From assembly GCA_023374045.1 (NCBI GenBank), contig CM041779.1:295192167-295256166 (forward strand): a DNA stretch of 64,000 bases. Direction: 5' to 3'. This stretch comes from Limonium bicolor (Eukaryota > Streptophyta > Magnoliopsida > Caryophyllales > Plumbaginaceae). The notes below the pieces were generated by a model. That model worked only from the letters and a program-made list of their open reading frames with translations, was not told the origin of the DNA and made no database searches. Position 1 is the stretch's first letter. The number at the start of each line of letters is the position of its first letter. Of this stretch, positions 32,956-45,400 are shown one piece after another. The position numbers were made by a program, and so were the translations under genes.

Positions 32956-34327
32956 TGATAAGTGGTTAAAATATGCAATCATAAGGTTTATATTCACCTA
33001 CATTTCACTTGGTTTGTAATCTATTTTCACCACTTTATAGAGTATTTCATCATTATTTGTGAACTTATACTTTGGGTACAATTTAAGAAAAATATCAATG
33101 GATCATGGATTAATGGTACAAAAAAATCTACTCAGGTGCCTGGGTGAAATCGTCATTGCTCAAGGTTTACGACACAACAAACAGAAAGAAAATCCAAGTT
33201 GAAACGAAGAAGTTATGCCAGTTTAAGGCGTGTCCAAATAGAGGTAAGGGACCAATTCTAGGGTCTAGGAAAGTGTCATTCGGGGTTTCAAAGAAAAATT
33301 ATCCACGTCTAGACATACGTCCTCACATGGATGTCCAAACAACCCTCAAGAGTCAATCTTTGACAGCTATAGTAGTATGGACAACTGTCCCGGTGAGATA
33401 AGTCCAGACAAGACTCGCGCGGACGCATCTCAGCTGTGTCCAGGCATACGTACGGACTTGTATGTCCGGAAAGTTCACTTACTGCAGCTAATCGGGTGAA
33501 CTTAAAAGGGGAGAAGTGAGAAAACATTTCTCATTCATTCATTTGCAGCTCCAGACCATCGTACAGAGCAGAGAAAAAGGAAAGAAAAGGGGAAAAGAAG
33601 AAGAAGGTGGAAGGGATTCTCATCTCTATCAAAGCTCAACCACCTCATTAATAACTATTTATTCCTCTTTTACCTTTCAATGCTTGAGTAGACTTGTATT
33701 TTATCTTACGATGGGGGTTTGACCCCAAATGTCACAAACATGCTTGTAGTACTACACTCCATTTAATATAGTAGTTTTTTTCTCTCTTGAAGTCCATTAA
33801 ATGTTGTAGATTGTCCACCTTCAGCATTTATGGCGGTTCCTATCAATATTTAGCTTTGAGTTAGGGGTTATGACCAAAGTGAGAGAGAAAACCAAAATTT
33901 TACCTTCTAGCTTAGTTGGTGAATCCTAAGGCTATTACCATACTAAGTAAGATTGAAAATTCTATGGTTTAGAGAGTCATTATATTAATTCTAATATGAA
34001 ACTAGAGTGGAGTGGTACTAAGGCAATGCTTGGGTGGATTTAGGTAATAACAACCATCCTATGGTACATTTCCATCCATTCCATTGAAACACCCATTTAA
34101 TTTACTTGTTTACCTCTTTTATTGTGTTGAATCAAACAATCAAGCTTGCCTTCGACTGAACCCCCCCAATTTACTGTTTTCATTACACTAAATACCGAGA
34201 CTAGGGAGATATAACCAATTTCCTTGTGGATACGACACTTATTGTACTACATCAATTCGGTACAATTGTCTACTCTTTACATATATATATACATATCTTT
34301 ATAGAGATTTTGCACAACAACTCCTAC
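32956..34327 (+). repeat. LTR of a plant Ty3/gypsy element (Athila/Tat-like)
   Basis: It starts TGATAAGTGG immediately after the GTGTGGGGGAG tract and probably ends TTTGCACAACA at 34327. It carries a GTCCGGA/GTCCAGACA-type cluster at about 33300-33480 and a TTCCTTGTGGATACGAC motif near 34220. I associate such motifs with Athila-like LTRs. The partner LTR is not visible. The length is about 1.37 kb. Confidence 0.55.
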
Positions 34328-34787
34328 ATTTCTTTTATGTGATTGTTTGTTGATCGTAGGTACTTTTGTTGTTGTTTGATGTAGTGAGACTAGGTTGGGA
34401 AGATGACTTCACACTAGGACTATTAGTCGAGACTTGAATTAGTTTTGGATTAGATTGAGCATTCATTATGGTTTGGCATAAATGGGTGGCTTCTGTGTGG
34501 GTCCCTCGTGGGTCATACGCTCTACTTCAATAATATGCTACGACATATAAAACAACTACAAAACAGCCATACCAAAACAACTGCAAATCAGGCATACCGA
34601 ACAGAGCCTTCTAGAAGGTGGGTTTCGGGTTTAGGTTGAGATGGGTATCAGGTTTCAAGAGATGGGGTAGTTTTGTCATTTACATTACCTCTCACAAGTG
34701 TACCCTCTCATATCCTGCAACCTCTCTTTTCTCTTTTTTACCTTTCCAATTCTCATTGCTTCGTAAGGTTTCCAACTGTGAATCGCG
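34328..34787. other. Flank of gypsy LTR, nothing recognised
   Basis: Mixed sequence with a pyrimidine-rich stretch (about 34690-34770) of the kind seen in plant 5' leaders, just upstream of the ATG at 34788. No transposon motif is seen. Confidence 0.3.
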
Positions 34788-35162
34788 ATGACTGGAGAGG
34801 AGGAGGTGGAGGTCGCCACACTAGCAGTGGAGGAAGAGACTGGATCGAACAAGCAAAATTAAGTATATTACCTCATTCACTGTGCCAGTTATGAAACTCA
34901 GATTGCTGAAATTTACACTGCTTCCGATATAGTTGAAGATCTTACCAAGGATGAACAACGTCAGAGGCAAGGTCAATCCATCCCCTACGACACCGATTGC
35001 ACCGAACACCATCTACAACATATCCATGGCATCGGTGTGCACGAAGACACTTTGGAACGACCCGGGACTACCCACATCCTGTTTCTTTTATCCATTACTC
35101 ATCATCATCATCAGAATCGAACTTCTGATTTTCTCACCATCTCCAGGTTGCTTCTCTTCTGA
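34788..35162 (+). other. Exon-like ORF, unrecognised, with one TAA
   Basis: The ATG at 34788 opens a Glu/Val-rich start (MTGEEEVEVATLAVEEETG) of 24 codons ended by TAA at 34860. The same frame then stays open for about 100 more codons (IYTASDIVEDLTKDEQRQRQ, later HHLQHIHGIGVHED) to TGA at 35160. A pyrimidine-rich leader precedes it. I recognise no family. It could be a host gene relic with one nonsense change, or chance. Confidence 0.25.
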
Positions 35163-35347
35163 TGAAAACCTAGAATATGGAGGAAGAGGGGGAGCTGAAA
35201 TTTTCTTCAATGAAAATAAGTCAATCTTACGCAGCTCATCTTTGTGTGAATTGGCGGGAGGAGGAGAAAGGTAGTAGTAAACCCAGAAAGTAGGACTGCA
35301 ATTAAAGCATAAAAGGTGTACTATAGGAGCTTCTTCGGGAGTAGGAA

Positions 35348-35530
35348 ATGGTGGTTCTCTTTCAACAAGCTACTACTACTACTACTACTTTTCAACGATC
35401 TTCTTTCTTTAAATCAGTCAGAGTTTACTTTGAATTCACTTCAACCAATCGGTCTGTTTACTTATCCCGGCCACAACAACTATATCTATACGTGTTCCTT
35501 CCTTCCTCTCTTTCTTCTGGTCATAGGTAG
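35348..35530 (+). other. Short ORF resembling a transit-peptide first exon
   Basis: A 60-codon frame beginning MVVLFQQATTTTTTFQRSSF. It is rich in Ser/Thr/Arg and almost free of acidic residues, as organelle transit peptides are. It ends at CATAG followed by GTAGTG, which could equally be a splice donor. Satellite DNA begins a few bases later, so no further exon is present. The Thr run comes from a CTA trinucleotide repeat. Confidence 0.2.
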
Positions 35531-35540
35531 TGATGATCCT

Positions 35541-36790
35541 TTCCTATTGCACTAACACTTCACAATGTATAGGAAACTTTTTATAATCTAAAACTAAATT
35601 TTATACCAGCACAAAATTCACTTTTATACCACTGCTGATTCATTTTACGTAAATATATTATTCACTTTTGTAACACTACTGATTCAATTTGTGTAACACA
35701 TAAGATTCACTTTGCACAAACACATCATAATGCATGAGAAACTTCTATAATCTAAAACTAAATTTTATAGCAGAAAATAATTCACTTTTATAACATTATT
35801 GATTCATTTTAAGTAAACATAAGATTCACTTTTGTAACACTACTGATTCCTTTTGCATAACACATAAGATTCACTTTAAACACAAACACATCACAATGTA
35901 TAGGAATTTTTTATAACATAAAACTGAATTTTATAGCAGAAAATAATTCACTTTTATAACACTATTGATTCATTTTACATAAACATAAGATTCCCTTTTG
36001 TAACACGGTTGATTCATTTTGCGTAACACATAAGATTCACTTTGCACTAACACATCACAATGTGTAAGAAATTTTCATAATCTGAAACTGAATTTTATAG
36101 CAAAAAGTAATTCACTTTTATAATACTACTTTTTCATTTTACGTAGATGTAAGATTCACTTCTGTAACACTACAAATTCATTTCGTGTAACACATATGAT
36201 TCACTTTGCACTTACACATCACAATGTATATGAAACTTTTATAATCTGAAACTAAATTTTATAGCATAAAATAGTTCACCTTTATAACACTATTGATTCA
36301 TTTTACGTAAACATAAGATTCATTTTGCACTAACACATCATAATGTATAGGAAACTTTTATAATCCAAAACTGAATTTTATAGCAGAAAATAATTCAAAC
36401 TTTATAACACTATTGATTCATTTCACGTACACATAAGATTCACTTCTGTAACACTACTAATTCATTTTACCAAAACATAAGATTCACTTTGCACTAACAC
36501 GTCACAATGTCTAGGAAACTTTTATAATCTGAAACTAAATTTTATAGTAGAAAATAATTTACTTTTATAACACTACTGATTCATTTTACGTAAACATAAG
36601 ATTCACTTTGATAACATTACAATAACTATAATTGTCATACTGGTAGATTGCTATCAAACAATACTTATAGCAGTAACTATAATTTTATACCAGCAAATAG
36701 TTCACTTTTATAACACCTGATTCTATTTACGTAACATAAGATTCATCTTGCACTAACACATCAAAATGTATAGGAAACATATTATATGCT
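35541..36790 (+). repeat. AT-rich satellite, about 164-bp monomer built of three subunits
   Basis: A landmark word (CACAATGTATAGGAAAC or variants) recurs at 35561, 35726, 35892, 36056, 36220, 36339, 36503 and 36762. Spacings are 165, 166, 164, 164, 119, 164 and 259. Each monomer contains related blocks of about 45 bases (ATTCACTTTTATAACACTA, ATTGATTCATTTTACGTAA, CATAAGATTCAC). The 119-base monomer lacks one such block and the last interval carries extra sequence. This is a local satellite array with higher-order structure. Confidence 0.85.
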
Positions 36791-37391
36791 CATTCAAAAA
36801 AACATAAAATTTAAAGTGTACCAAATATATTCATGGTGTATCTTATTTTGAAAAACACGAATTATGATGATTAATGGTACAATTTTTTTAAAGTTTTTAC
36901 ACATTTATTTTGTATGATATAACACTTTTAAATTTTAATATACATAATAATGTATACTCACCCAATCAAATTGTAGCACATGACACAGAAAAAACCCCAT
37001 CAAACTCTTCACATTTCACGCGTATGCATCGTAGCTATTATATATATATTCAAGTTATAATTAGGTTCAGATACGAAATGGGTTGAGTGATTAGGTCAAG
37101 TCAAATTTGCAGTTTTTGGAGGTGATCCGAGTCAAACAAACGAGTTTAATCTGATTAAAGTATTGGGTGCATTTGTGAACCACTTCTCGGCCTAGTTTCG
37201 ATTAGGTTTTCAAACAATTTGATATTTTCTCCATTCTAGTGACACAACCGACAAAATAACTATCACTAAGCAAACCTATTATTAAATTCAAATCAAGTCA
37301 TGATTTAATCATTTTTATAAAACATTTGGACTTAAAAATAATCGTGTTCCTATTGTATTACATGGAATATTTCTAATAACAAGAATAATAA
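36791..37391. other. AT-rich intergenic stretch, nothing recognised
   Basis: No open frame of note and no repeat boundary is seen. A short TATATATA run lies near 37040. Confidence 0.4.
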
Positions 37392-37393
37392 TA

Positions 37394-37628
37394 CTCCCTT
37401 TTGTTTTAAATATATGACTTTTTAACTTTGGACACAAGAATTAAGGAGGGACAAAGATGGACAGTTTTACACTTACTTTTTGTATTGGAATTGGAGTAAA
37501 CTGAAAGTAGAGTTGTGAGTGAAAAAATAGGGGTAGAGTTAGAAAGTAAAAGACAAAAAAGCTAAAATATCTTATATTTAAAAAAAATGTGAAGAGCCAA
37601 AAAATCATTTATTAAGAATAAGAGGGAG
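37394..37628. mobile_element. Stowaway-type MITE 1 (235 bp)
   Basis: The terminal inverted repeats begin CTCCCTTTTGTTTT and end AATAAGAGGGAG. They are flanked by TA on both sides (37392-37393 and 37629-37630). Size, termini and TA duplication fit Tc1/mariner-derived Stowaway elements. It has no coding capacity. Confidence 0.8.
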
Positions 37629-38501
37629 TAGTTTTCAAAGTTTCAAAATTTTAGTTTGAACATTTTGAATAGGTTTGGGCAGTGATTCTTGAATAGGTTA
37701 GGTTCGTCCGTGCATGTGACTTACAAAAATAAGAGAAATATCATAATATATCCTGAGGTTTACATGTTTGTTACAAAATACCTCTAAACTTTATAAATTA
37801 CTATCATATACTCCTTAGGTTAATTTTAATCTATTATATATTTCTCAGACTTATTTTACTATACAATATACCTCTTAAGTTTATTTTAATCTATAATATA
37901 CCATATGCGTGTAACAAATATATTTTTTTCACGATATATCCCTGCATAGTGTACCATATACCCCTTCAAAAGCAAAAGAAATGTCACTTCACCTGGTAAC
38001 CGAAGCAATATGATGGAACCTGGTTTTACTCGATGTACCCACTAAAAGTAGCACAAATACTAGCAAGATTGCAGCACCAGCGCATCATGAGCTACATTAT
38101 TTATTTCACATAAGAATTTCATAGCTTAGATAAACTTGATTGATGTACGTGAAAAAAAAAGATACAAAACGTAGATCGATCCTTTATGTAGCATGATGGA
38201 ACAACAATGAAAGTGACAATTATCCGTAGAAAATGATAAAGATTTTTCCAGAGCTAGACGCAGGTTCAAGTGACTGGTCTTACATATAAGAAAAGATGAC
38301 CATACTTACCAAACAGAGCTTGTCCAATATCCAGATATGTAATGATCTGTTTGTCCTTATCTAAAAGAGACTGTAAGAGAAGTAACTAATAACTACAAAT
38401 AGAACTAGCAATAGAACATTGACCTAACCCTTCTTGCATGGTTGAAGGCATACAGAAAAGTCAAATGTCCACATATGCATCAACTTCTAATAAAATAAAT
38501 A

Positions 38502-38912
38502 GGGAAAATTCATGATATACCCCTGTTTTCTTTCGTAATTCACAATATACCCCTATGTTTTTGTAATTCAACTTTAAACATGCTTCAATGTTGTCCAAAA
38601 TTGATGAAACTTTACATACACGATGCTAAAGTGTTATATTTTGGTCCAATTCCAAATTTGAAGTTTTTTTAAGCTCGCGTGTGACTTGTGGGACCCAATA
38701 AACATGTGGCATATTCATTGGATCCCACATGTCACATGTGAGCTTTAAAAACTCCGTATTTGATATTGAACAAAATATAACACTTTAGCATCGTCCATGT
38801 AAAGTTTCATCAATTTTGGACAACATTAAGCATGTTTAAAGTTGAATTACGAAAAACACAGGGGTATATTGTGAATTACGAAAGAAAATAGGGGTATATT
38901 GTGAATTTTCCC
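38502..38912. mobile_element. Foldback MULE-MITE with 9-bp target duplication (411 bp)
   Basis: The two halves are near-perfect inverted copies from GGGAAAATTCATGATATACC at 38502 to the matching end GTGAATTTTCCC at 38912. Only a short loop lies in the middle, near 38700. AAATAAATA occurs directly on each side (38493-38501 and 38913-38921), a 9-base duplication typical of Mutator-like elements. It has no coding capacity. A transcript would fold into a long hairpin. Confidence 0.85.
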
Positions 38913-39256
38913 AAATAAATATCATAATAAGATTAGTAAGTGCAATTTAAGAATATAGAATAATCTAGACATTAATCTTAGAGGCCCACTTTACGCTGTC
39001 TACAAAGTCCAACATGGTTGATCATATTTCTCTTTACCAAAAAAGAATAATTTGACATTACTCTTAAATTATATCATTGAACATTATTTGTGAGACACTA
39101 CACCTATTTGTTAGTTATAATATTTAATGGTCAAAACTAACGGCTACATCGTACATGAGTATATTATGAAAAAAGTAGTCATTACACTGTGCAGGGATAT
39201 ATCGTGAAATAAATCATTATACTTCACAAGAATATATCGTGAAAATATAATTGATA

Positions 39257-39493
39257 CTCCCTCTGTCCCACCTTGACCGTCCTATTTACTGTTTGGACAT
39301 GTCGTTTGACTTCAATTTTTAACATAAAGATAAATTAATTTTGAAAATTTAAGTTTTGCATATGATTCCTTATATGATAAACTATATAATACAAAATTTA
39401 GTTTTATAAAATTATTTTATCTTATATGTTTAATATTGAGGTGGAAAAACGTGCCAAAAAGCAAACAGGACACTTATGACGGGACGGAGGTAG
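39257..39493. mobile_element. Stowaway-type MITE 2 (237 bp)
   Basis: The termini CTCCCTCTGTCCC and GACGGGACGGAGGTAG are close to the Stowaway consensus CTCCCTCCGTCCC. TA flanks both ends (39255-39256 and 39494-39495). It is inserted in the right arm of the inverted-repeat element. Confidence 0.85.
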
Positions 39494-39593
39494 TATATAT
39501 TATGAAAAAAAAATCTTTGTTATACTTAAAAGGGATATATTGTAGAGTATAATAACTCTAGTGATTTGTGACATTTAGGATATATTTTAAAAA

Positions 39594-40397
39594 CCATTTT
39601 GAAATTCCAAAGAATAAAACGAGTTTGGTTGTATTAGTGAAGCTACCGGAGGCGGATGCGAGCGGGATCACGTGGGGTCACGTGACCCCATGTTTTTAGA
39701 AGAATGCAGAGATTTCTATATGTATAATAATTAGATTTTATATGTATATAATATAATGACCTCATATATTAAAGTTGGTGATGTAGTGATAAAAGAAATA
39801 AATATTAAATGAGTTATCCTATGTTCAAATCTAACTAATATTTTTTTTCTTCGAAGAATAGTGTCGCATATAATTTACCTTATATCAGCCCTAGAAGCTG
39901 CTATGAAGGTGGGTTGCATGTGCCATTCGACCTGGCATCATCTGGCAGTGATCGGTACAGCTAACCATATCTTTTCTGAGTCAATAAAGGCGTAACTCAT
40001 ACGTAACTTCCAAGCAATAGAACTCCACTTAAATATTCAAAACACGAAGCCAAATTGACTATCGTTAAGACGACGATGACTGGCTGTACTTGATTTAATA
40101 ATATGACGTTAAGATAACTTTAAAAAAAAACAGTGAAGATAATTATTTTTATTTTATGAAAAAATCAAAAAGTAACAAAAGAAGAGGGTCACTACGTTCA
40201 GTCGGATTTTCATTTCGCTCAGTCGAAAAAAGACTATTTTGCCCCTACTATAATAATTTTCAATTATTACTATGTTTACTCATAATTTGTGATATATTAC
40301 AAGGTGACCCCAAATTTCATTATTTAAAGAAATTGAATATGATATGAAATCATATTCAAATTCATAAATCCTAAAGTTAGACAGATAAAGAGAGGAA
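39594..40397. other. Upstream region of the MULE transposase gene; ends not resolved
   Basis: AT-rich with no long frame. If the transposase gene belongs to a MULE, one terminal inverted repeat should lie here or further left. A candidate word is GACTATTTTGCCCC (about 40230-40246), whose reverse (GGGGCAAAATAGTC) resembles some plant MULE termini. Its orientation points the wrong way for a left end, so I do not call it. Confidence 0.3.
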
Positions 40398-40629
40398 ATG
40401 GTTTCTTTCGGAAGTTTAAAGAAAAAACTGTTCGGTAAGAAGAGTAAAAAAGATGGAGGAAATGCTGAAGGTGGTGTTCCTGAAATGAAAGACGAGTATG
40501 CAGATGATGTTAGGAGCGAGGGGTACTCACGAGGAGCTCATTCTGAGGTACTTTCTGTTATTATTTTAGCAATTTATGTACAAATGTAGATAGAATATAT
40601 ACAAAACTGAACGAAAAAAGCAAGAAAAG

Positions 40630-40790
40630 ACGTCGGGAAAGGCAGACGCTGGCGCGCCCCCATCATTAGCGGCGCCAGCGCCGCCCCAGGCAACCGCGCG
40701 CCCACGCCCACCCCTTCAAACACGCGCCTGCGCGCCTCCCTTGCTGCGGACGCCGACGCCGGCGTCTTTATGTCGGCGCTTGCGCCGGTG
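40630..40790. repeat. GC-rich minisatellite in intron 1 of the transposase gene
   Basis: A stretch dominated by GGCGCCAGCGCCG, GCGCGCCCACGCC and GGCGCTTGCGCCGG palindromes in otherwise AT-rich DNA. The block GGCGCCAGCGCCGCCCCAG (about 40670) closely matches GGCGCCAGCGCCGTCCCAG at about 63720, upstream of the PMD gene. Confidence 0.6.
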
Positions 40791-42480
40791 CCCGTTTTTC
40801 AAACCATTGTATCTTCTTCGTTATTACTCCGTTTTTCAAACCGTTTGTGCCGTTGCGTTTGTCTTTTCGTGTACCTTACGATGATATACTTTGTTGATTA
40901 TTTTCATGCCTTATGTGTGATTTATTCTAAAGTACGTAGTATTAGGGTTTACGAGTAGCACTTCGTGAGTAACGATGTTTTTCTGCTTAGGGTGAAAACG
41001 ATGATGAATTCGAGGATGCGAACGTAGATACAAGTCATGTATTTAATACTAGCCTAATCTATGGCGATAAAGAGGAGGCGGTTAGTTATGTGTTTCGCAC
41101 CGCAGAGGCTAATAATATTTATCTAATCAGACAGACTAAGCGAGACGACGGTGAAGTAATACTAACGTGTGAGAGGTACGGCAAGCATAGGCCACGGGTT
41201 AGCACAGGAGAATCGTCATCGTCGAGTCAAAGGCCATGGCGTGCCACGAAGAAATGCAACTGCCCCTTCCGCCTAAGCATCAGGGGTGGGGGACAGACGG
41301 GCTGGTCTATCTTGGTGATGGTCCCGACGCACACCACGCGTTAGCTAGTAACCCGCAATCTCACTTCGTCCGGCCTCGCTTTAGTGTCGACGAAAGGGCA
41401 AGCATGAAAAGTTTGTACAGGAGTGGTGTTGTGCCTAGGCAGATGTGGGCCCATTTGCATGACAAGAACCCTGAAAGTACTGCAGACAAGACATCGATTC
41501 ATAACCTAGTTACGAAATTCAGAAAAGAAGATCGTGGCGGACGTACAGATGTAGCGTCCTTCATGCACTCGCTAGATGAACATAATTATAGTTGGTGGTC
41601 CGAGAAAGATGCAAGTAAGTGTCGGCACATCTGTTTAGTGTTGGTTTATTTGTATGTTAATCACTTTAAATGTTTGTTCTAATTAAATGTCCATTTTGCA
41701 GGGAATGCATCTAGGCTGGGTCTTGTCTTGTTTGCGCACCCTTTTTCGCTGACGCTCGTTAAGATGTTTCCTTATGTAGTGCTCATTGATAGCCCTTACA
41801 AGACGAACATGTACAAGCTGCCTCTAGTGGAGTTCATCGGAGTCACGTCGTGCGGCAAGAACTTCTGTATAGCGTTCTATTTTGCGGTCAGAGAGGATGA
41901 GTCTGCATACACATGGATGCATAATAAGCTGAAGAAGGTGTTGATCTATCCTCCAAATGTGTTTGTCACTGACAATGAAAAGGCGCTAGTGAAAGCACTT
42001 TCAGTGGTATATCCTTTTGTACCACATCTTCTATGTCGTTGGCATATATGCAAGAACGTGGCTGCCAATGCGCTCAAGATAATGCATGTTGAGCGTGAGA
42101 GAGTCGATTTAGTAGTGTACCGGTGGAAGCGACTAGTTTACGCCTCAACTATTGCGAAGTACGATGAACAGTACGAAAAATTAGTACACTCTTACGGCGC
42201 CAACAATCCTTTCGTTGCGTACTTGAACAACACATGGCTATGTCAGCGTGAGAAATTTTGTGAGGTATGGGTTAAGAGATTCATGCATTTCGGCAACACA
42301 TCTACCAACAGGTTAGCTTAACTTCAATTGTCAACATGTTCTGTTGTTTGTATTGGTATGTTTCCCATTTATCTGCTACTAATTGACTTCCAATCTATAG
42401 GGCGGGCAGCGCCCACTCAGCTCTAAAGTGTTGGCTTCATACATCCACCGGATCTCTAGACACATGCTTCGACAGCATAC

Positions 42481-45400
42481 TGTAACACCCCATCTCAATC
42501 CAAATGTGGTTTCTCAACTTAACAACATATATATAAAAGTCACAGCGGAATTCAATACCCTCCAGGACCTTGCCACGGTCTGATTGACAGAATATACCGA
42601 ACATTAGTACATACAAATCTTAACCAAATACATGTCCCTCTTACAATCCCCTCACATCCTATACATCTTACTAACTCAAATTGCCATACGAGTGTACATG
42701 CACAACTCGCAGGCCACACTTAACCCGTAACGCTTGTACCCCTTCTTACTCTCGCGGCGGCCGCCTCCTGACGTTCACCTGTGTAGTAAAAACAGGCCCC
42801 AAAGGGGGTCAGCACGAATGCTGGTACGATCCTCTCATGGCCCCCAAGCTAACGTGGCTACGACGACTAATTGTCGATAGCATGGAGGTTGATTAGATGC
42901 ACAACATAATAGAAAGTGCAATAAACAACAAACCAATTATGAACAATCAAAGTTCAAACATAATGAACGACTTAAATGTGTTCCCTTAATTAGAGAGTTA
43001 TTTATTTAACTCCTTAAGTTATGTTTCCTCTTAATCTTAGTCCATCCTTATCTTACCTCAATCTTAGTCTTATCTTAGTCTTAGAAACAACCATCCTTTA
43101 AAAAGGAATGGATGTAGCTTATCTTAGTCTTATAATACAAACCATCCTTTAAATAGGAATGGTTGCAACTTATCTCAAACCTTATCTCATATATGCCAAC
43201 CGTTCTCTCATTGGGAACTAGTTAACCCTTAGTTTGTTGTTTATTTTTATAGGGCTTGGTTAACCCTAGCCAGCAGCAGGACACTTACCAGCAATAAACA
43301 ACATTCTTAAATTGTTGGGGATGTAGGCTAGATCCCCCCACGCCATCTTAAAGCCACCTACCTTTGACTGGATGTCCAATGTAGCTGAGCCGGCCAACCG
43401 ACCCTAGGCTACAAGTCCGAAGACAAGTCCTTAAGCGGAAGTCGGATCTGCTATAGATACCGACCCCCTTTCCTTAGCATGCATGACCGGAGTCAGTCTC
43501 GGGTTCCTTACTCCCCCCAAGTACCAGTTAGTAAAAGTCTTAAGACCATGTTTGTTGGTTAACCTCTTTCGGTTCTTAACAAACTAATATTAGGGAGTGT
43601 TCCTTAGTCTCACACAATTCCTTACTAAACGTTAGTTAGTAGGTTCTTACGGTAAGTTGTGTTAGTTTTCAAACATCACACAACAATGCAATAAACATAA
43701 TATTCCGGTTGCATGCTTTATCTTGTTTAGTGAGCACACAAAAACAAATAGCACACAAGCCGAGGGACACCTCGTTAGCAAGCAGGTCACAAGAAGAACT
43801 GTACCGTTCACCGTTGGTCGTTTGGTTGCTTACTCTCCTCCGGAGTCCAAACTCTCAAGTCCTAAAACATTGATTCAGTTTTAGGTTGTTAATCACTTAA
43901 CTTAGTTCAACTTCATTAACTTACTTAACCCATAATGATTCCCCACCTAACACCTCTTAAGTTTTACAACTTATTCTTACAACCTAAACTTAAACTTTTA
44001 AGTTCATACTTAACTTAATCCCTTAGGTCTTTATACCTCTAATCATCAATGCCCTCTTAATGGGGTACCATTAATACCTCTAAACCTCTTTAGGGTTTCT
44101 TTCTTCTTCTTTTTTCATCTTTAGGTTCGACCGACCTTACCCAAGGTCGGTCCATACCAGAACTTATTACCATTTGAAAATTTTACCCCGACCAACCTTG
44201 CAAGTCCGGTCCCAAGGTCGGTCCATTCCCGAGAGTTTTTCCCGTGGGAAATTTAAGCCCGACCGAACTTGCCAAGGTCGGTCCCAAGTTCAGTCGATTC
44301 CAGGGACTCAATTCATACACAAAATACAAGCCCGACCGAACTTGTAAGTCTGGTCCCCAAGTTCGGTCGATTCCATAAACTCTTTCCGGTAGTGTAAACT
44401 GAGCTCGACCGACCTTGCAGGTCCGGTCCCTAAGGTCGGTCGGCTCCAGAACCTTGTTTCTAAATTCCCATTTGACTCCAAACTTCTCCACAAGTTCCCC
44501 CACGTGTCCTAATACCACTTAGGCACTTAACTCACCTTAGAACTTCCACCAACCTCTCCAAAAAAATTTCCAAAGATCTTCTTAACATTCACTCAATCCT
44601 TTTAAAACTCCTAACACTTAGGACTTATTTACTTACATTTCCAACTTGTAACCTTACCAAAACTTCAACCAACCCAAGTGTTCCCTCCTTGGCAGTTGGA
44701 GCACTTCATAGACATCATCTTTTCCCATCTTCAGCTCATTTACCAAAACTTCCTCAAGTCACCTTGCATATCCATGCACCAATTCCTCTCTCTTCCTTTT
44801 ATTACTCATCATTCCTAAACTCTTGGACATACCTAAACATTTCTTGCCATCCTCTTAGCACCTTAACCTTGTTCTTCTTTGCCTTGACCTTCCTACACCC
44901 TCCTTAGACATCTACATCTCTTTTACTCGGTTTACTCACCGTTCTTATGATCTTACGCTCTTATACATTCCTAGTCAGCTTCCTCAACATTCTTCAACAT
45001 TCTCCTTCAATTTTCACTTCCATCACCTAAGTCCACTCATTACCATCTAAACTAAAACCTTATTGTTCCACTACTAGCATCATCACTACTTACACAAGCT
45101 TCCCAAAACTTTCATTGATATATTCCCTAGTTCGTACCTAAATCACCTTAAAGCATTATACACCTTCTCCTCCAAATTTGCACAAGTCTTACCATTCCTC
45201 ATACTGTGACTTTGGTGTGTTCAATACACCCATCTAAACTCTAATTTCCTCATTAGACCCTTCTAGGTCATTCTAAACCTCAAGAACTACTTAGTTAACT
45301 CATTTCCACTCAAATTCCTCTTAATGATCCCTAGTAAATCCTAGGGCATATTAATTCACCACCACCACTTAAACACTTTGTTTTCTACTCAAATTTCGCC

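Larger units (their letters stand above)
37728..39590. mobile_element. Large inverted-repeat element, MULE-type, non-autonomous
   Basis: The arms at about 37728-37960 and 39180-39590 are inverted copies. CACGATATATCCCTGCATAG (37930) pairs with CTGTGCAGGGATATATCGTG (39187). CTATACAATATACCTCTTAA (about 37871) pairs with the TTAAAAGGGATATATTGTAG region (39526). The right arm is split by Stowaway MITE 2. The interior (37975-39130) includes non-repetitive sequence and a separate foldback element (38502-38912). The termini resemble that foldback element's repeated ATATACCCC words, so a MULE origin is likely but not proven. No exact target duplication was found. Confidence 0.5.

Noticed and set aside
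39770..39840. tRNA-like boxes (GATGTAGTGATAAAAG and TATGTTCAAATC)
   Set aside because: The match to A and B boxes is too weak, and neither termini nor tail were seen.
40187..40250. Candidate MULE terminal repeat (reverse of GGGGCAAAATAGTC)
   Set aside because: The orientation is wrong for the left end of the MULE at 40398, and no partner or 9-bp duplication was found.
42681..42896. Identical 71-codon ORFs at 42681-42896 and 52628-52843
   Set aside because: They are the same stretch of the two LTRs and lie antisense to the element; no domain is seen.
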